Source: Corynebacterium deserti GIMN1.010 (GTDB taxonomy: Bacteria; Actinomycetota; Actinomycetes; Mycobacteriales; Mycobacteriaceae). Taken from it: DNA of 64,000 nt. Below, piece after piece: positions 8,778-17,786 of the stretch; the first letter of the stretch is position 1; every line of letters begins with the position of its first letter. The stretch is taken from positions 2,418,001-2,482,000 of the forward strand of contig NZ_CP009220.1 in the NCBI RefSeq assembly GCF_001277995.1, given 5' to 3'. A program made the position numbers and the translations under genes. The notes beneath the pieces were generated by a model. That model saw only the letters and a list, made by a program, of their open reading frames with translations. It made no database searches and had not been told where the DNA came from.

Positions 8778-9845
8778 CTACTTTCCGCGGTTAACCATGG
8801 CGCGAGCGCCAGCGTTGACGATGAAGGTGAGGGCGAACAGCACGAGGCCAGCGGAGATGTACGCGCCTGCACGGGTGTTGTCGTTGAATTCGGGAGCTGC
8901 GTTAGCAATCGCAGTTGCGAAGGTGGTGCCACCGTCGAACAGCGAGAAGCGGAAGGCGGAGGAAGGAGAGACAACCATGTACAGCGCCATGGTCTCACCC
9001 AGTGCACGGCCAAGACCAAGCATTGCGCCTGAGATGTAACCGGACATACCGAATGGCAGCACGGTCAGGCGAACAACTTCCCAGCGGGTTGCACCCAATG
9101 CCAGTGCGGACTCGATGTGGCCCTTTGGAGTCTGAACGAAAACTTCACGTGCGGTTGCTGCGATGACCGGAAGGATCATCACGGCGAGCACGATGCCACC
9201 GGTGAGCATGTTGCGGCCCGTGGCGAAGGATGGGGAGTTTTGGTAAACGGTGAACAGGAAGAATCCGCCGCCCCAGCTCTCAATCCAGGTGTAGAAGCCG
9301 GACAGTGCTGGTCCAAGGACCTGCCAGCCCCAGAGGCCGTAGACGATGGATGGAACTGCTGCGAGCATATCCACCATGTAGCCGAGTGGCTTTACTAGGC
9401 GCTTTGGTGCGTAGTTGGACAGGAAGATTGCGATGCCCAGCGCAATAGGCATGGCGATGATCAGCGCAATGACGGAAATCAACAGGGTCGCTGCAAGGAG
9501 GTTCGGGATACCGAACTGCATTGCCTCAATGTTGGAGGTGTTCCATGCGTCGGAGTAGGTAAAGAATCCGAGGATACCTTCGGCATTGCGCATCAAGGCG
9601 GGAACAGCACGCCAGATAAGGAACGCCGCGATAGCAAAAATGATGGCAGTAATCACGGCCGCGGATGCGGTGGACAGGAATTCGAAGACTCTGTCGCCGG
9701 GACGCTTAACGCTTCCTCCACCTTCTGCGACAATCTTACGAGGAGGCTTGGTCTGAGAGGAGTTTGCGTTGGTGGCAACGGAATGTGCCTCAACCTTGGT
9801 GGGATCCAAGGTCCGCTGCTCCGAACCTAACTCATTATTGGCCAT
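8778..9845 (-). CDS. pstC: Phosphate ABC transporter, permease PstC
   Basis: The 355-residue partner permease of PstA has about six membrane spans, the loop ESALALGATRWEVVRLTVLPFGMSG, and the PstC-typical ALGETMALYMV segment. The hydrophilic N-terminal 50 residues are longer than in E. coli, which is usual for this genus. AAGGAAA precedes the ATG. A strong hairpin lies between it and pstS, so the permease genes are probably expressed at a lower level than the binding protein. Confidence 0.96.
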   Translation of the reverse strand: MANNELGSEQRTLDPTKVEAHSVATNANSSQTKPPRKIVAEGGGSVKRPGDRVFEFLSTASAAVITAIIFAIAAFLIWRAVPALMRNAEGILGFFTYSDAWNTSNIEAMQFGIPNLLAATLLISVIALIIAMPIALGIAIFLSNYAPKRLVKPLGYMVDMLAAVPSIVYGLWGWQVLGPALSGFYTWIESWGGGFFLFTVYQNSPSFATGRNMLTGGIVLAVMILPVIAATAREVFVQTPKGHIESALALGATRWEVVRLTVLPFGMSGYISGAMLGLGRALGETMALYMVVSPSSAFRFSLFDGGTTFATAIANAAPEFNDNTRAGAYISAGLVLFALTFIVNAGARAMVNRGK

Positions 9846-9897
9846 TGTGGGCTAATTTCCTTAACTGGCGTATTGAACAAAAGCTTGTTAGGAAGTC

Positions 9898-9933
9898 GGG
9901 CGCCCTCCCCCAAGTTCTGGGGGAGGGCGCCCG
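9898..9933 (-). terminator. Strong hairpin between pstS and pstC (partial terminator or mRNA stabiliser)
   Basis: CGGGCGCCCTCCCCCA and TGGGGGAGGGCGCCCG form a 16-bp GC-rich perfect stem around AGTTC. There is no T run after it on the minus strand, so read-through into pstC is expected. Such hairpins protect or over-represent the mRNA of binding-protein genes. Confidence 0.8.
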
Positions 9934-9987
9934 ATTCACAATGCACTTCCGCACGTTTGTGTAATGCGGTTGTGCGTGCAGCGTTAG

Positions 9988-11118
9988 TTACTGGATAGCG
10001 TCGACAGCTGCAACGAGGCGATCGTAGTGCTCGCCGGTAACTGGGATGTAGCCGAGAGCCTCGAGCTGGTCATCCTGGGAGTTAAGTGCAACGGTCAGGA
10101 AGTCCTTGACCTGGTCGCGGGTGGTCTCGTCGTAACCTGCGGAGCAGACGATCTCATAGGTGGTGAGGATCAGTGGGTATGCACCAGCTTCGTTCATTGC
10201 GAACATAGCGTCGGTGTCAACAACCATGTTGTGCCCCTCGGTCAGGAAGTCGAGTGCACCAAGAGCAACACCGACGGAGTCAGCGTTGAGCTCAACTGGG
10301 CCGGAACCGAAGTCAATGTTGGCGACGCCGAGGCCTGCCTGCGTTGCGAAGCCAGCCTCAACGTAGGTGATGCCACCCTCGATGGAAGCGGTCTCAGAAG
10401 CAACACCGTTGGAGCCCTGTGCGCCTGAACCAACTGCGGATGGGAACTGCTGGCCCTCGGTCTCCCAGATGTCGGTAGCTGCGCCGAGGAACTTCTGGAA
10501 GTTGTCGGAGGTGCCGGACTCTTCGGAACGGTACAGAACGGAGATGTCTAGATCTGGAAGCTCGGTGCCCTCGTTCTGAGCAGCGATTGCTTCGTCGTTC
10601 CAGTTGGTGATTTCGCCCTTGAAGATCTGAGCGATGGTGTTGGTGTCAAGGTTCAGGGTGTCAACGCCAGGAACGTTGTAGGCAACTGCAACTGGGCCAA
10701 TAACGAATGGAAGGTGCCAAGCTTCGTTTCCTCCACAGCGCTGTGTGGCTTCTGCAGCCTGATCGTCCTTCATTGGGGAGTCAGATCCACCGAATGCAAC
10801 CTGGCCTGCAACGAAGTTGGTACGGCCGGAGCCGGAGCCGGATGCGGTGTACGCGAGGGAAGCGCCGTCTACTGCTTCGGAGTACTTAATACCGAAGTAG
10901 TCCATTGCGGACTGCTGGGAGGAAGCACCTTCTGCGACCAACTGACCGGAAACACCGGAAAGGCCCTCAACAGCTGCGGAGTCAGAGGATCCCTCGGAAG
11001 CAGCGGAGGAGGAGGTAGCGGAATCAGACTCGGTGGAGTCGGAGCAAGCAACAAGTGCAAAGGAGCCTGCGGTAACTGCGCCAACGAGGGCGATGGAGCG
11101 CTTGAGAGTGAGGTTCAC
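9988..11118 (-). CDS. pstS: Phosphate-binding lipoprotein PstS
   Basis: This is the surface phosphate receptor of the Pst importer. The GTG start (NLTLKRSIALVG...) follows GGAAAGG. Residues 1-25 form a lipoprotein signal with lipobox LVAC, and the mature protein starts at the Cys. A 30-residue Ser/Ala/Asp-rich linker leads into the PBP fold. Phosphate-contact stretches include EGASSQQSAMDYF, SGSGSGRTNF, GSDSPM and RSEESGTSDNF. The length of 376 is normal. It is first in pstSCAB. PhoR control is known in C. glutamicum, and here the phoS-phoR genes lie 31 kb away. Confidence 0.97.
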   Translation of the reverse strand: MNLTLKRSIALVGAVTAGSFALVACSDSTESDSATSSSAASEGSSDSAAVEGLSGVSGQLVAEGASSQQSAMDYFGIKYSEAVDGASLAYTASGSGSGRTNFVAGQVAFGGSDSPMKDDQAAEATQRCGGNEAWHLPFVIGPVAVAYNVPGVDTLNLDTNTIAQIFKGEITNWNDEAIAAQNEGTELPDLDISVLYRSEESGTSDNFQKFLGAATDIWETEGQQFPSAVGSGAQGSNGVASETASIEGGITYVEAGFATQAGLGVANIDFGSGPVELNADSVGVALGALDFLTEGHNMVVDTDAMFAMNEAGAYPLILTTYEIVCSAGYDETTRDQVKDFLTVALNSQDDQLEALGYIPVTGEHYDRLVAAVDAIQ

Positions 11119-11419
11119 GAGGAAGCCTTTCCGGTTTTAAGTGAAGACATCATTTGAGCAGTTCCATTTGACGCGAGGGCTGCTTTTCCCTCCGGGCTGC
11201 TCACGAACTTAAAACCTAAGGCGTGGAAGTGACCAACTAAGGCTAATTTGGTTAACGAAATATGAATTCTAAGATAGCGTTCGGCAAATTATGCGGCCTA
11301 TGTAGTCTCATTTAAAGCGCCAGGAGACAATGATCACAGAAAAACGGCGTTCCTGAGGTCGGACTACCCCAAAAACACCGAATCTTATGTTTTTCACAGG
11401 TTACTGCTAGTGCGGTGTC
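11119..11419 (-). promoter_or_regulatory. pstS upstream regulatory region
   Basis: These 301 bases between mshD (ending at 11420) and pstS must hold the phosphate-responsive promoter. A minus-strand TAGAAT at 11271-11266 is a plausible -10, which would give a leader of about 145 nt. C. glutamicum PhoR binds upstream of pstS; I could not match its site confidently by eye. Confidence 0.5.
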
Positions 11420-12298
11420 CTACTTTTCGTAGATTACGTGCCTTTCGGCGACAGAAAAGCCTAATTTTTCATACGCAGATACAGCTGGAAGGTTGTCAGC
11501 TTCTACGTAAAGAATGACTTTTTCCGCCCCCTGATTTTGCATATGATGCAGTCCAAGGCGGACTAGGGGATCGCCCAAGCCCTTACCGCGGTAATTTGCA
11601 GCAAGTCCCACAACATAAATTTCTTGCAACTTCTGGCTGTGCTGTTTCACCCAGTGAAATCCAACAATCTCTTGCCTATCCCACAAAAACAGCACATCAG
11701 AGTCTTTGTACCAGGATGCTTTTTGGGCTTGCTCTAATCTATGTGGAGTCCATCCACCCTGTTCAGGGTGCCAATCAAACGCTTCATTGTTGGCTTGCAA
11801 CCACTTCGCTTCGGCGTCCTTCTTGGACATGGGAGGATTGTCTAAGCTGCTGTGAGTAATGCCCTCGGGGTCGGAATACTTAGCGGAAGTGGCAAGTGCG
11901 TCACCGGAAATTTCCATGACCAACAGCTCACGCGTCTTCTTCATTCGCAGAGTGGCGGCGAGAGCCTGGGCACTAGGGGTATTTCCGTGGGCCCAGATAG
12001 CAGGGGTGGGGGTTGCGTCGATAAGCGCTTTGCCAATGCCCTGACGCCTGTGGGCCGGGTGAACAGCTAACTCCGTGGTGTCGTCGTCCGTAGCCGCAAG
12101 GCCGACGAGCCTGCCGTTAATAGTGACAGTGAAATGCGTGTGACCAAGACCCGGCTCGGCGAGGCCACGGAGAAATTGCTCAGATAGTGCGTCCACGCCA
12201 TCAACAGCGCTGACCTCTTTGAGCAGCAATAATGCCTGCTCACGGAGGTCTCTATCGAGTGCAATCGAGGTCGTGTCAATCCGATTTGAAGAATTCAT
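11420..12298 (-). CDS. mshD: Mycothiol synthase MshD (double GNAT acetyltransferase)
   Basis: MshD acetylates Cys-GlcN-Ins with acetyl-CoA, the last step in making mycothiol, the actinobacterial glutathione substitute. The 292 residues hold two GNAT domains. The N-terminal one (about 1-140) has ELAVHPAHRRQGIGKAL, and the C-terminal active one has VVGLAANYRGKGLGDPLVRLG near 235 and ILYVEADNLPAVSAYEKLGF. The start at ATG 12298 follows TAACCT by 6 nt without a ribosome site, so it is probably leaderless. A mycothiol peroxidase in the same window uses its product. Confidence 0.95.
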   Translation of the reverse strand: MNSSNRIDTTSIALDRDLREQALLLLKEVSAVDGVDALSEQFLRGLAEPGLGHTHFTVTINGRLVGLAATDDDTTELAVHPAHRRQGIGKALIDATPTPAIWAHGNTPSAQALAATLRMKKTRELLVMEISGDALATSAKYSDPEGITHSSLDNPPMSKKDAEAKWLQANNEAFDWHPEQGGWTPHRLEQAQKASWYKDSDVLFLWDRQEIVGFHWVKQHSQKLQEIYVVGLAANYRGKGLGDPLVRLGLHHMQNQGAEKVILYVEADNLPAVSAYEKLGFSVAERHVIYEK

Positions 12299-12357
12299 GA
12301 CCCCAGGTTAACCATATTTTTCAAAGTCTGGCGGGAAGGTGAGGTAAAGATATAGTT

Positions 12358-13146
12358 GTGCAAAAATCCAGAAGCAAAGCATTGACCATCACTGCATCCA
12401 CCATCGGCGTGGTCGCAGTCGCCGGCGCAGCATTCTGGATTGTCGATTCCGCCATCGCCGCCCACGCCGAGCACAACCTCTCTGAAGCCGTCGCAGAATC
12501 TGCCAACTTGGACAGTGCAGCCCGCGTATTTTTGGGCGGACCAATCTATTCCACCTCGTTTTTCACCGGAGAACTCGCATCCGTCAGCATCGACATGTTG
12601 GACGTGGAAATCCCCGGCGTCGGCATGGTCAATGCACGCACCGAAGTGGAATCAGTCGAGGTCACACGCGATCAAGTCCTTTCCGGCGACCTCAACGGCG
12701 CAACAGCGGAAACCTTTGCGCGCACCATCCGCATGGACGGCGTCGCCATCGGCGCCCAGCTTGGCATCACCGACCTCGATATCTCACACCCCATCAACAT
12801 CTCCCCCTCCGGTGGCCTCGCCTCCGAAGCGCTTCTCACCGGCACTCCCCCAGACCTGGACGAACCCGTCAGCGTCATGGTTAGCCTCCGCCTCGTCGGC
12901 TCCGAATTTCAGATGACCCCCTACGAGCTTGTCGACGCGCCCTCCGGCCTCACCCTCGACGACGTCGACCAGGCGTTCACCTGGCGTGTGGACACCCTGC
13001 AGCTCCCCCTCTCCGACCGTGCGACGGCCGTCTACCTTTCAGGTGGCTCCATCCACTTCCAATCCGAAGCCCGAAACGTCGAACTGACCACCCGCGAGCT
13101 CTCCCCTCTTGCTGCGCCAGAGGAAAACTCAGACGAAAGCTCTTAG
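12358..13146 (+). CDS. LmeA-family (DUF2993) membrane-anchored envelope protein
   Basis: The 262-residue protein has one N-terminal membrane span (about residues 8-30) and a DUF2993 body outside the membrane. It shows GPIYSTSFFTGELASVSIDMLDVEIPG, then MVNARTEVESVEV, with the usual length of the family. The mycobacterial relative LmeA takes part in maturation of mannosylated lipids (lipomannan) in the periplasm; a matching role here is inferred from family only. The GTG start at 12358 lies 7 nt after TAAAGA (12345-12350), so it is possibly leaderless. It diverges from mshD and converges with the lipid-kinase gene, stops 6 nt apart. Confidence 0.75.
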   Translation: MQKSRSKALTITASTIGVVAVAGAAFWIVDSAIAAHAEHNLSEAVAESANLDSAARVFLGGPIYSTSFFTGELASVSIDMLDVEIPGVGMVNARTEVESVEVTRDQVLSGDLNGATAETFARTIRMDGVAIGAQLGITDLDISHPINISPSGGLASEALLTGTPPDLDEPVSVMVSLRLVGSEFQMTPYELVDAPSGLTLDDVDQAFTWRVDTLQLPLSDRATAVYLSGGSIHFQSEARNVELTTRELSPLAAPEENSDESS

Positions 13147-13152
13147 AAGCTC

Positions 13153-14229
13153 TTAGATTCCGAAGCTTCTTACGCGGAGGAAATCCCGAATATGCTTGAG
13201 CACGTGCCGCACCCAACTCATCGTCGGTGGCGCGGGATGTTTCTTCGGCGCAAAGACACGAAGCGCGTTGGGCACAGACTCTAAAACCACACGCTCAGGT
13301 TTGCCCTCAAACTCACCATCCACCTGGAAGCGCTGGCCTCCATGGCTGGTCAGCACCACTTTCTCAGCATCGTCAAACTCGATGGTCCGCTTTGCGATGA
13401 GCCTTTCTAACTTCCTCCCATGCCCCAAACCAATGAGATGCATCATCGCAGCCACCCCACCGAAACCCCTCACACTGGTTAACCCGAAAAGCCCAAGACC
13501 GGTGTCAAAGGAATTTCCAGGGTTTGTTACCACAGGCAAAGGACCCAAAAACGTCCACGGATTAGTATTCGACGCCAACAACATCGGGACGTTTTGACAA
13601 TTCAGTTCGTTACCGTCTGAGTCAACCGCCTCAACGTCAATTTTTGGTGGCTTGATCTGAGTCTTAATCCATGCACGAATACTCACCTGCAAGTAGAGAA
13701 GCGGTGACGCCGCAAAACCTTGGGAACGCGCGCGCTCAACTCGAGCAATCACATCAGCATCAATACCAAAACCTGCATTCACTGCGAACCAGCGAGCGTC
13801 CTCCCCATCACCCTTCCACGTGCCAAGAGTGATAGTTCGGGTGTTATTATCCCTAACCAGATCAACCAACATCTGCGCCGCCGCATAGTGATCAGTCGGA
13901 TATCCCAACGCCCTTGCAAAGACATTCGCCGAGCCGGTGGGCAGCACCGCAACCGCCGGGAGATTCGCATGGTCTTGAAAATCACCTTCAGCGGATCCAA
14001 GTAATCCATTTATCACTTCATTAACGGTTCCATCACCGCCGGCAGGGATAATGACATCAAAGTCATCTGCCGCCATCCCCTTGACCATCTCCTCCGCATG
14101 GCCCCCATAGTGCGTAAACCGCGCCTCAAGGTGTAAATCATCAATATCCATCAGCTGAGGAACCACTCTCCGAAACAGCTCCTGTGTTTGGGTGGTTGAC
14201 TCGGGGTTCGCGATCAGAAGAACGTGCAC
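13153..14229 (-). CDS. Diacylglycerol/sphingosine kinase-family protein (DagK-like)
   Basis: It belongs to the lipid kinase family that phosphorylates diacylglycerol or related lipids at the membrane. The nucleotide-binding signature IIPAGGDGTVNEVINGLLG, with GGDGT, and the preceding NPESTTQTQELF segment are clear; VLPTGSANVFARALG follows. The C-terminal half is the usual beta sandwich with FQVDGEFEG. The conserved region begins at VHVLLIANPES. I choose GTG 14229; ATG 14271 would add 14 residues and overlaps the ATG of the divergent neighbour. TACCCT ends 8 nt before the GTG, so the two divergent genes may both be leaderless from interlocked promoters. Confidence 0.85.
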   Translation of the reverse strand: MHVLLIANPESTTQTQELFRRVVPQLMDIDDLHLEARFTHYGGHAEEMVKGMAADDFDVIIPAGGDGTVNEVINGLLGSAEGDFQDHANLPAVAVLPTGSANVFARALGYPTDHYAAAQMLVDLVRDNNTRTITLGTWKGDGEDARWFAVNAGFGIDADVIARVERARSQGFAASPLLYLQVSIRAWIKTQIKPPKIDVEAVDSDGNELNCQNVPMLLASNTNPWTFLGPLPVVTNPGNSFDTGLGLFGLTSVRGFGGVAAMMHLIGLGHGRKLERLIAKRTIEFDDAEKVVLTSHGGQRFQVDGEFEGKPERVVLESVPNALRVFAPKKHPAPPTMSWVRHVLKHIRDFLRVRSFGI

Positions 14230-14269
14230 GTTGTCTAAGGGTAGTAGCAAAACGCTAGTCTTGAGAGTC

Positions 14270-14959
14270 ATGAGCGAGAATGAATCCCAAAACAATCCAG
14301 TCGTACCGGGTTCCGGAGCCGACGGCCCATCCCTGTCCGACTCCGCCAACATCAGCGGATCTGACGCCGTCAACCTCGCGGCAGAACAGTCTAAAAACAC
14401 CGCACACCGCAACATCCCAGGTCTTGGCGATCTCCCCATCCCCGACGACACCGCCAACCTCCGCGAAGGGCCTAACCTCCACGACGGCCTCCTAGCCCTT
14501 CTCCCCCTCGTCGGCGTCTGGCGTGGCGAGGGCCAGGCCGACACCGCGGAAGACGGCCAGTACGCATTCGGCCAGCAGATCACCTTCGCCCACGACGGCG
14601 AAAACTACCTCTCCTTCGAATCCCGCATGTGGAAGCTCAACGAAGAAGGCGAAACCGTCGGCCCCGATCACCGCGAAGCTGGTTTCTGGCGCATCAACCT
14701 CAAGGATGAGATTGAATTCGTGTGCACTCATGCCAGCGGAGTTGTCGAAATCTTCTATGGCCAGCCTCTCAACGAGAGGGCATGGGAGTTGGAATCGGCA
14801 TCCACGATGGTTACTGCCACCGGTCCTGCCACCCTCGGCCCAGGAAAGCGTCTCTACGGACTGCTTCCAACTAATGAACTGGGGTGGGTCGATGAGCGTC
14901 TCGTTGGCGATGAGCTAAAGCCGCGCATGTCTGCTCAGCTAACCCGCGTCATTGGCTAA
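14270..14959 (+). CDS. Nitrobindin-like heme-binding protein (FABP family, DUF1794)
   Basis: The 229-residue protein has a disordered Ser/Asp-rich N-terminus of about 75 residues and then a ten-stranded beta barrel of the nitrobindin/THAP4 type. The barrel opens with LLPLVGVWRGEGQAD (the family GxWxGxG), has FEFWRI-like REAGFWRI near 150, and ends with QLTRVIG. The family binds ferric heme and reacts with peroxynitrite; the axial His is presumably in the C-terminal half but I could not assign it. The ATG lies 8 nt after TAGTCT (14256-14261), suggesting a leaderless mRNA. A terminator follows. Confidence 0.82.
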   Translation: MSENESQNNPVVPGSGADGPSLSDSANISGSDAVNLAAEQSKNTAHRNIPGLGDLPIPDDTANLREGPNLHDGLLALLPLVGVWRGEGQADTAEDGQYAFGQQITFAHDGENYLSFESRMWKLNEEGETVGPDHREAGFWRINLKDEIEFVCTHASGVVEIFYGQPLNERAWELESASTMVTATGPATLGPGKRLYGLLPTNELGWVDERLVGDELKPRMSAQLTRVIG

Positions 14960-14972
14960 TTGGTACACCTTG

Positions 14973-15022
14973 TCAGGGTCTTGATCTTCATGAGTTTTGT
15001 GGAGATCGAGGCCCTGTTTTTG
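14973..15022 (+). terminator. Terminator of the nitrobindin gene
   Basis: CAGGGTCTTGATCT pairs with AGATCGAGGCCCTG (small mismatches) and is followed by TTTTTG. Confidence 0.75.
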
Positions 15023-15388
15023 TTGGTGGGGTTGCGCCGTAGGGCCTTCTGAAAACATCGTGCTGTGCGCCCGTGTAAAGCGTTGAGTTTTTGAAACGCC
15101 CACCTAGTCGAAAAAGACTTTCCAGGCGCTTAGACGGCAATCTGGAAGGGCACTTTTTAGGCTTGTTATTCGCCGTCCTTTATTACTGGATGTGGCAAAC
15201 CAAAACTGCACCACACGGGGGCTTATACAAACACATTTGCGGTGTGGAAAACGTGTTAAAAAATTTTTGACCGCCCATTCGCAACACATGGCACCTTATA
15301 TAGCGGTAGATGTGGTGCTACTCGGGAATCACTCGCACCTCGTCCCACCTGAAGCCTCGCACCAATCGCTGCCCGAGAGAAAACCTAC
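15023..15388. other. Intergenic region with inverted repeats, no credible gene
   Basis: These 366 bases lie between two genes whose 3' ends face each other. I see GACGGC/GCCGTC arms around 15132-15176, CCACAC/GTGTGG arms around 15212-15248, and an A/T run near 15255-15268. A 61-codon minus frame at 15104-15289 lacks a ribosome site and family features. It may hold a weak terminator for the PabC-like gene or a small RNA. Confidence 0.35.
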
Positions 15389-16333
15389 CTACCCCAGCGC
15401 CTTCGTTATGAGGTCCCGAATTTGCTTTTCGTTGTCAGGTTTCGGCAGTTTGTAACCATCCAATCGGGTAACGCGGGCTGCGATTCGAACGGAAGACACC
15501 AACCAAACACTATCGGCGCCGAAAAGGTGATCCATGGTGAGGTCTTTTTCCTTGCAGCGCCATCCATGTTCGGTGGCGTAGTCGAAAAGCGCTGCTTGGG
15601 TGGTACCAGGCAGGATGTCGCCACCTGGTGCTGGGGTGCGGATTTTATCACCTTTAAAACTCACCACCGTTGAGGTTGCACCTTCGAGCACACGGTCGTC
15701 CTCGGTGAAAATGACGTCATCGAATCCATTTGCGGTGGCGTAGCGCAGTGCTGCCATATTCGCAGCGTAAGCGAGAGTTTTCGCTCCGACGGTAAGCCAA
15801 GGCGCCGGGGTGCGCGAGACTTTAGAGACTTCACCGCGAGTTGCTTTGGCAATGCCGGGGAGATCCGTATCGACGGAATAGCCACGCGAACTCGTCATCA
15901 CCGACACTCCGTTTTCACGTTGCGCAAGCTTTTCTGCCGAAACCGCTGTGACCGTCAACCACCCAGAGGCAAGACCTGTGGAAGCACGCCCTCGACTGAG
16001 TGTCCACGTGCAGGAGGCATCGCCAGCAGATGGGTGGGCATACCATTCCTCGATCGCCATCTCAGTGGCTTTATGCCAGCCCTCAAGGATGGGTTCAGGA
16101 AGGCCAAGCAGTGCTGCGGATGCTTTGAAGCGTTCGCTGTGGCGCTGCAGGTTACAGGCCTTCCCGTCACGGATGAGGATTGTTTCAAAGATGCCGTCGC
16201 CCCGCGTCAACGCTGCATCATCCCAAAACACCATCGGAAGGTTGGGGTTTTGATGCCGAATCGAGCCTCCATAAGGCTCAACGACAAGAATCACTGGAGA
16301 CGGAGTGGAACGGGGCTTGGGATCTAACGCCAT
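15389..16333 (-). CDS. Aminodeoxychorismate lyase PabC-like (class IV PLP aminotransferase fold)
   Basis: A fold-type IV PLP enzyme of 314 residues. The likely role is splitting 4-amino-4-deoxychorismate to p-aminobenzoate for folate synthesis. LTRGDGIFETILIRDGKA is the N-terminal motif. The PLP Lys is expected in VGAKTLAYAANMAALRYA near 205, and VIFTEDDRVLEGATSTVV forms the phosphate site. D-amino-acid or branched-chain aminotransferases share the fold, but the RGDGIFET opening and the folate-linked YgfZ-like neighbour favour PabC. It is transcribed divergently from that neighbour. Confidence 0.82.
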   Translation of the reverse strand: MALDPKPRSTPSPVILVVEPYGGSIRHQNPNLPMVFWDDAALTRGDGIFETILIRDGKACNLQRHSERFKASAALLGLPEPILEGWHKATEMAIEEWYAHPSAGDASCTWTLSRGRASTGLASGWLTVTAVSAEKLAQRENGVSVMTSSRGYSVDTDLPGIAKATRGEVSKVSRTPAPWLTVGAKTLAYAANMAALRYATANGFDDVIFTEDDRVLEGATSTVVSFKGDKIRTPAPGGDILPGTTQAALFDYATEHGWRCKEKDLTMDHLFGADSVWLVSSVRIAARVTRLDGYKLPKPDNEKQIRDLITKALG

Positions 16334-16449
16334 AACGCCTGATTATGCACGCATTCGACTCACTTCGCCCACCGGTACTAACCAGCGCCGAACAAGTACC
16401 GGGACAGCAACCCGATCAACCGGAATAACCCTTCACTCTGTAAAGCGGG

Positions 16450-16455
16450 TATCAT
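16450..16455 (+). promoter_or_regulatory. -10 hexamer of a leaderless ygfZ-like promoter
   Basis: TATCAT ends 7 nt before GTG 16463 and there is no ribosome site. Confidence 0.55.
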
Positions 16456-16462
16456 CGCTTTT

Positions 16463-17566
16463 GTGGCTAACGAACAATCCGAGGTCGCGAACAACACCGA
16501 TCAGATTCCTGCAGGCTACCGCTCCCCTCTCCTTAATCGAGATGGCGCAGCAGAGGCGCAGGACTCCGCCGCTCAGGTAGGTACAGAAGGTGTTGCGTGG
16601 CATTACGGTTCCCCTCTCGTCGAGCAACGCATCTTCGAAACCGGTACGGGCTTAGTTGACCGTTCCAATCGCAAGGTGATTAGCGTCGAAGGCCCTGATG
16701 CCCCAGCGTTCCTCAACAACATTTTGTCCCAAAAGGTCGATTCCGCTGACGATGGTTTCAGCGCTGGTGCTCTGGATTTGGACGCGCAAGGGCGCATTCA
16801 ACACACCATGCAGATCACGGTCGTTGATGGTGTTTTTTACCTCGACACCACAGCAGCTGAGTTTGATTCCCTCCTGGCTTACCTGACCAAGATGATTTTC
16901 TGGTCGGATGTCACCGTGTCGGAGGCCGATCTGGCGATCGTTTCCCTCATTGGCCAAGAAATTGCCCTTCCGGACGCGGTCTTTGCCCGCAGGGTTGAGT
17001 GGAACGGGCCAACGCTTATCGACGTCGCCTTCCGGCGAGAAAACCTTGAGGAGGGCGTCGACAAGCTTCTTGGTGCCGGTGCTCGCCTGGCCGGGCTTAT
17101 GGCGTACACCGCTGAGCGTGTGAAGGCCTTGGAGCCTGTGTTCGGCGTTGATCTGGACGACAAGGCCATCCCCCATGAGATTCCGCAGTGGATTGGCCGT
17201 GGCGACCACGTGGGCGCCGTGCATTTGGCCAAGGGCTGCTACCGCGGGCAGGAAACTGTCGCGCGCGTGGACAATCTCGGGCGTTCCCCTCGTGTCATCG
17301 TGCTGCTGCACCTTGATGGCTCCGCTCCGCAGGATCCTGCTCCCGGTGCACAAATCAGTTCTGGTTCCCGCGTTGTCGGTCGACTGGGCACCGTAGTTCA
17401 TGATGCCGACTACGGCCCCATCGCCATCGCACTTGTTAAGCGCAGTGCACTGGGCAGCGAACTGCACATCGACGACGTCGCCGTAAACATCGACCGCGAC
17501 CTTCTCCCCGCCGAGGAAAACGAGCAACGCGGACGCGCAGCCATCAATAAGCTCAAGGGCCTTTAA
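16463..17566 (+). CDS. ygfZ: YgfZ/GcvT-type folate-binding protein (Fe-S cluster assembly factor family)
   Basis: The 367-residue protein resembles YgfZ/IBA57, a tetrahydrofolate-binding relative of the glycine-cleavage T protein that supports Fe-S cluster enzymes. The diagnostic motif KGCYRGQETVARV with its conserved Cys is near residue 255. FLNNILSQKV and DLDAQGRIQHTMQI form the N-terminal folate domain, and the C-terminal barrel ends with the usual VGRLGTVVHDADYGPIAIALV. The extra 50 residues at the N-terminus are low complexity. GTG 16463 is chosen from its -10 spacing. A hairpin terminator follows at 17588. Confidence 0.88.
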   Translation: MANEQSEVANNTDQIPAGYRSPLLNRDGAAEAQDSAAQVGTEGVAWHYGSPLVEQRIFETGTGLVDRSNRKVISVEGPDAPAFLNNILSQKVDSADDGFSAGALDLDAQGRIQHTMQITVVDGVFYLDTTAAEFDSLLAYLTKMIFWSDVTVSEADLAIVSLIGQEIALPDAVFARRVEWNGPTLIDVAFRRENLEEGVDKLLGAGARLAGLMAYTAERVKALEPVFGVDLDDKAIPHEIPQWIGRGDHVGAVHLAKGCYRGQETVARVDNLGRSPRVIVLLHLDGSAPQDPAPGAQISSGSRVVGRLGTVVHDADYGPIAIALVKRSALGSELHIDDVAVNIDRDLLPAEENEQRGRAAINKLKGL

Positions 17567-17587
17567 GAAACTCGATTAATAGCGAAA

Positions 17588-17623
17588 ACTAGGCGATTTT
17601 TGTGGATACGAAAGTCGCCTACT
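17588..17623 (+). terminator. Terminator of the ygfZ-like gene
   Basis: ACTAGGCGATTTT and AAAGTCGCCTACT pair around TGTGGATACG, and a T-rich tract follows. Confidence 0.65.
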
Positions 17624-17786
17624 TGTCCATTTTCTTTTCAAGAAACCGCAGGTCAGCGTTAAGTTTCAACATTTTTCTTCAGAACAGGCTATTGTGTCTA
17701 TCAGGAATACAGTTAAAACATCTTGAAAAGCCCATGGGTCATCCGAATTCCCAGGATCGGCCCGCTCACTCCAAGGGGGTCAGGCA

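Noticed and set aside
15104..15289. 61-codon minus frame after the nitrobindin terminator
   Set aside because: Cys-rich random-looking sequence without start signals.
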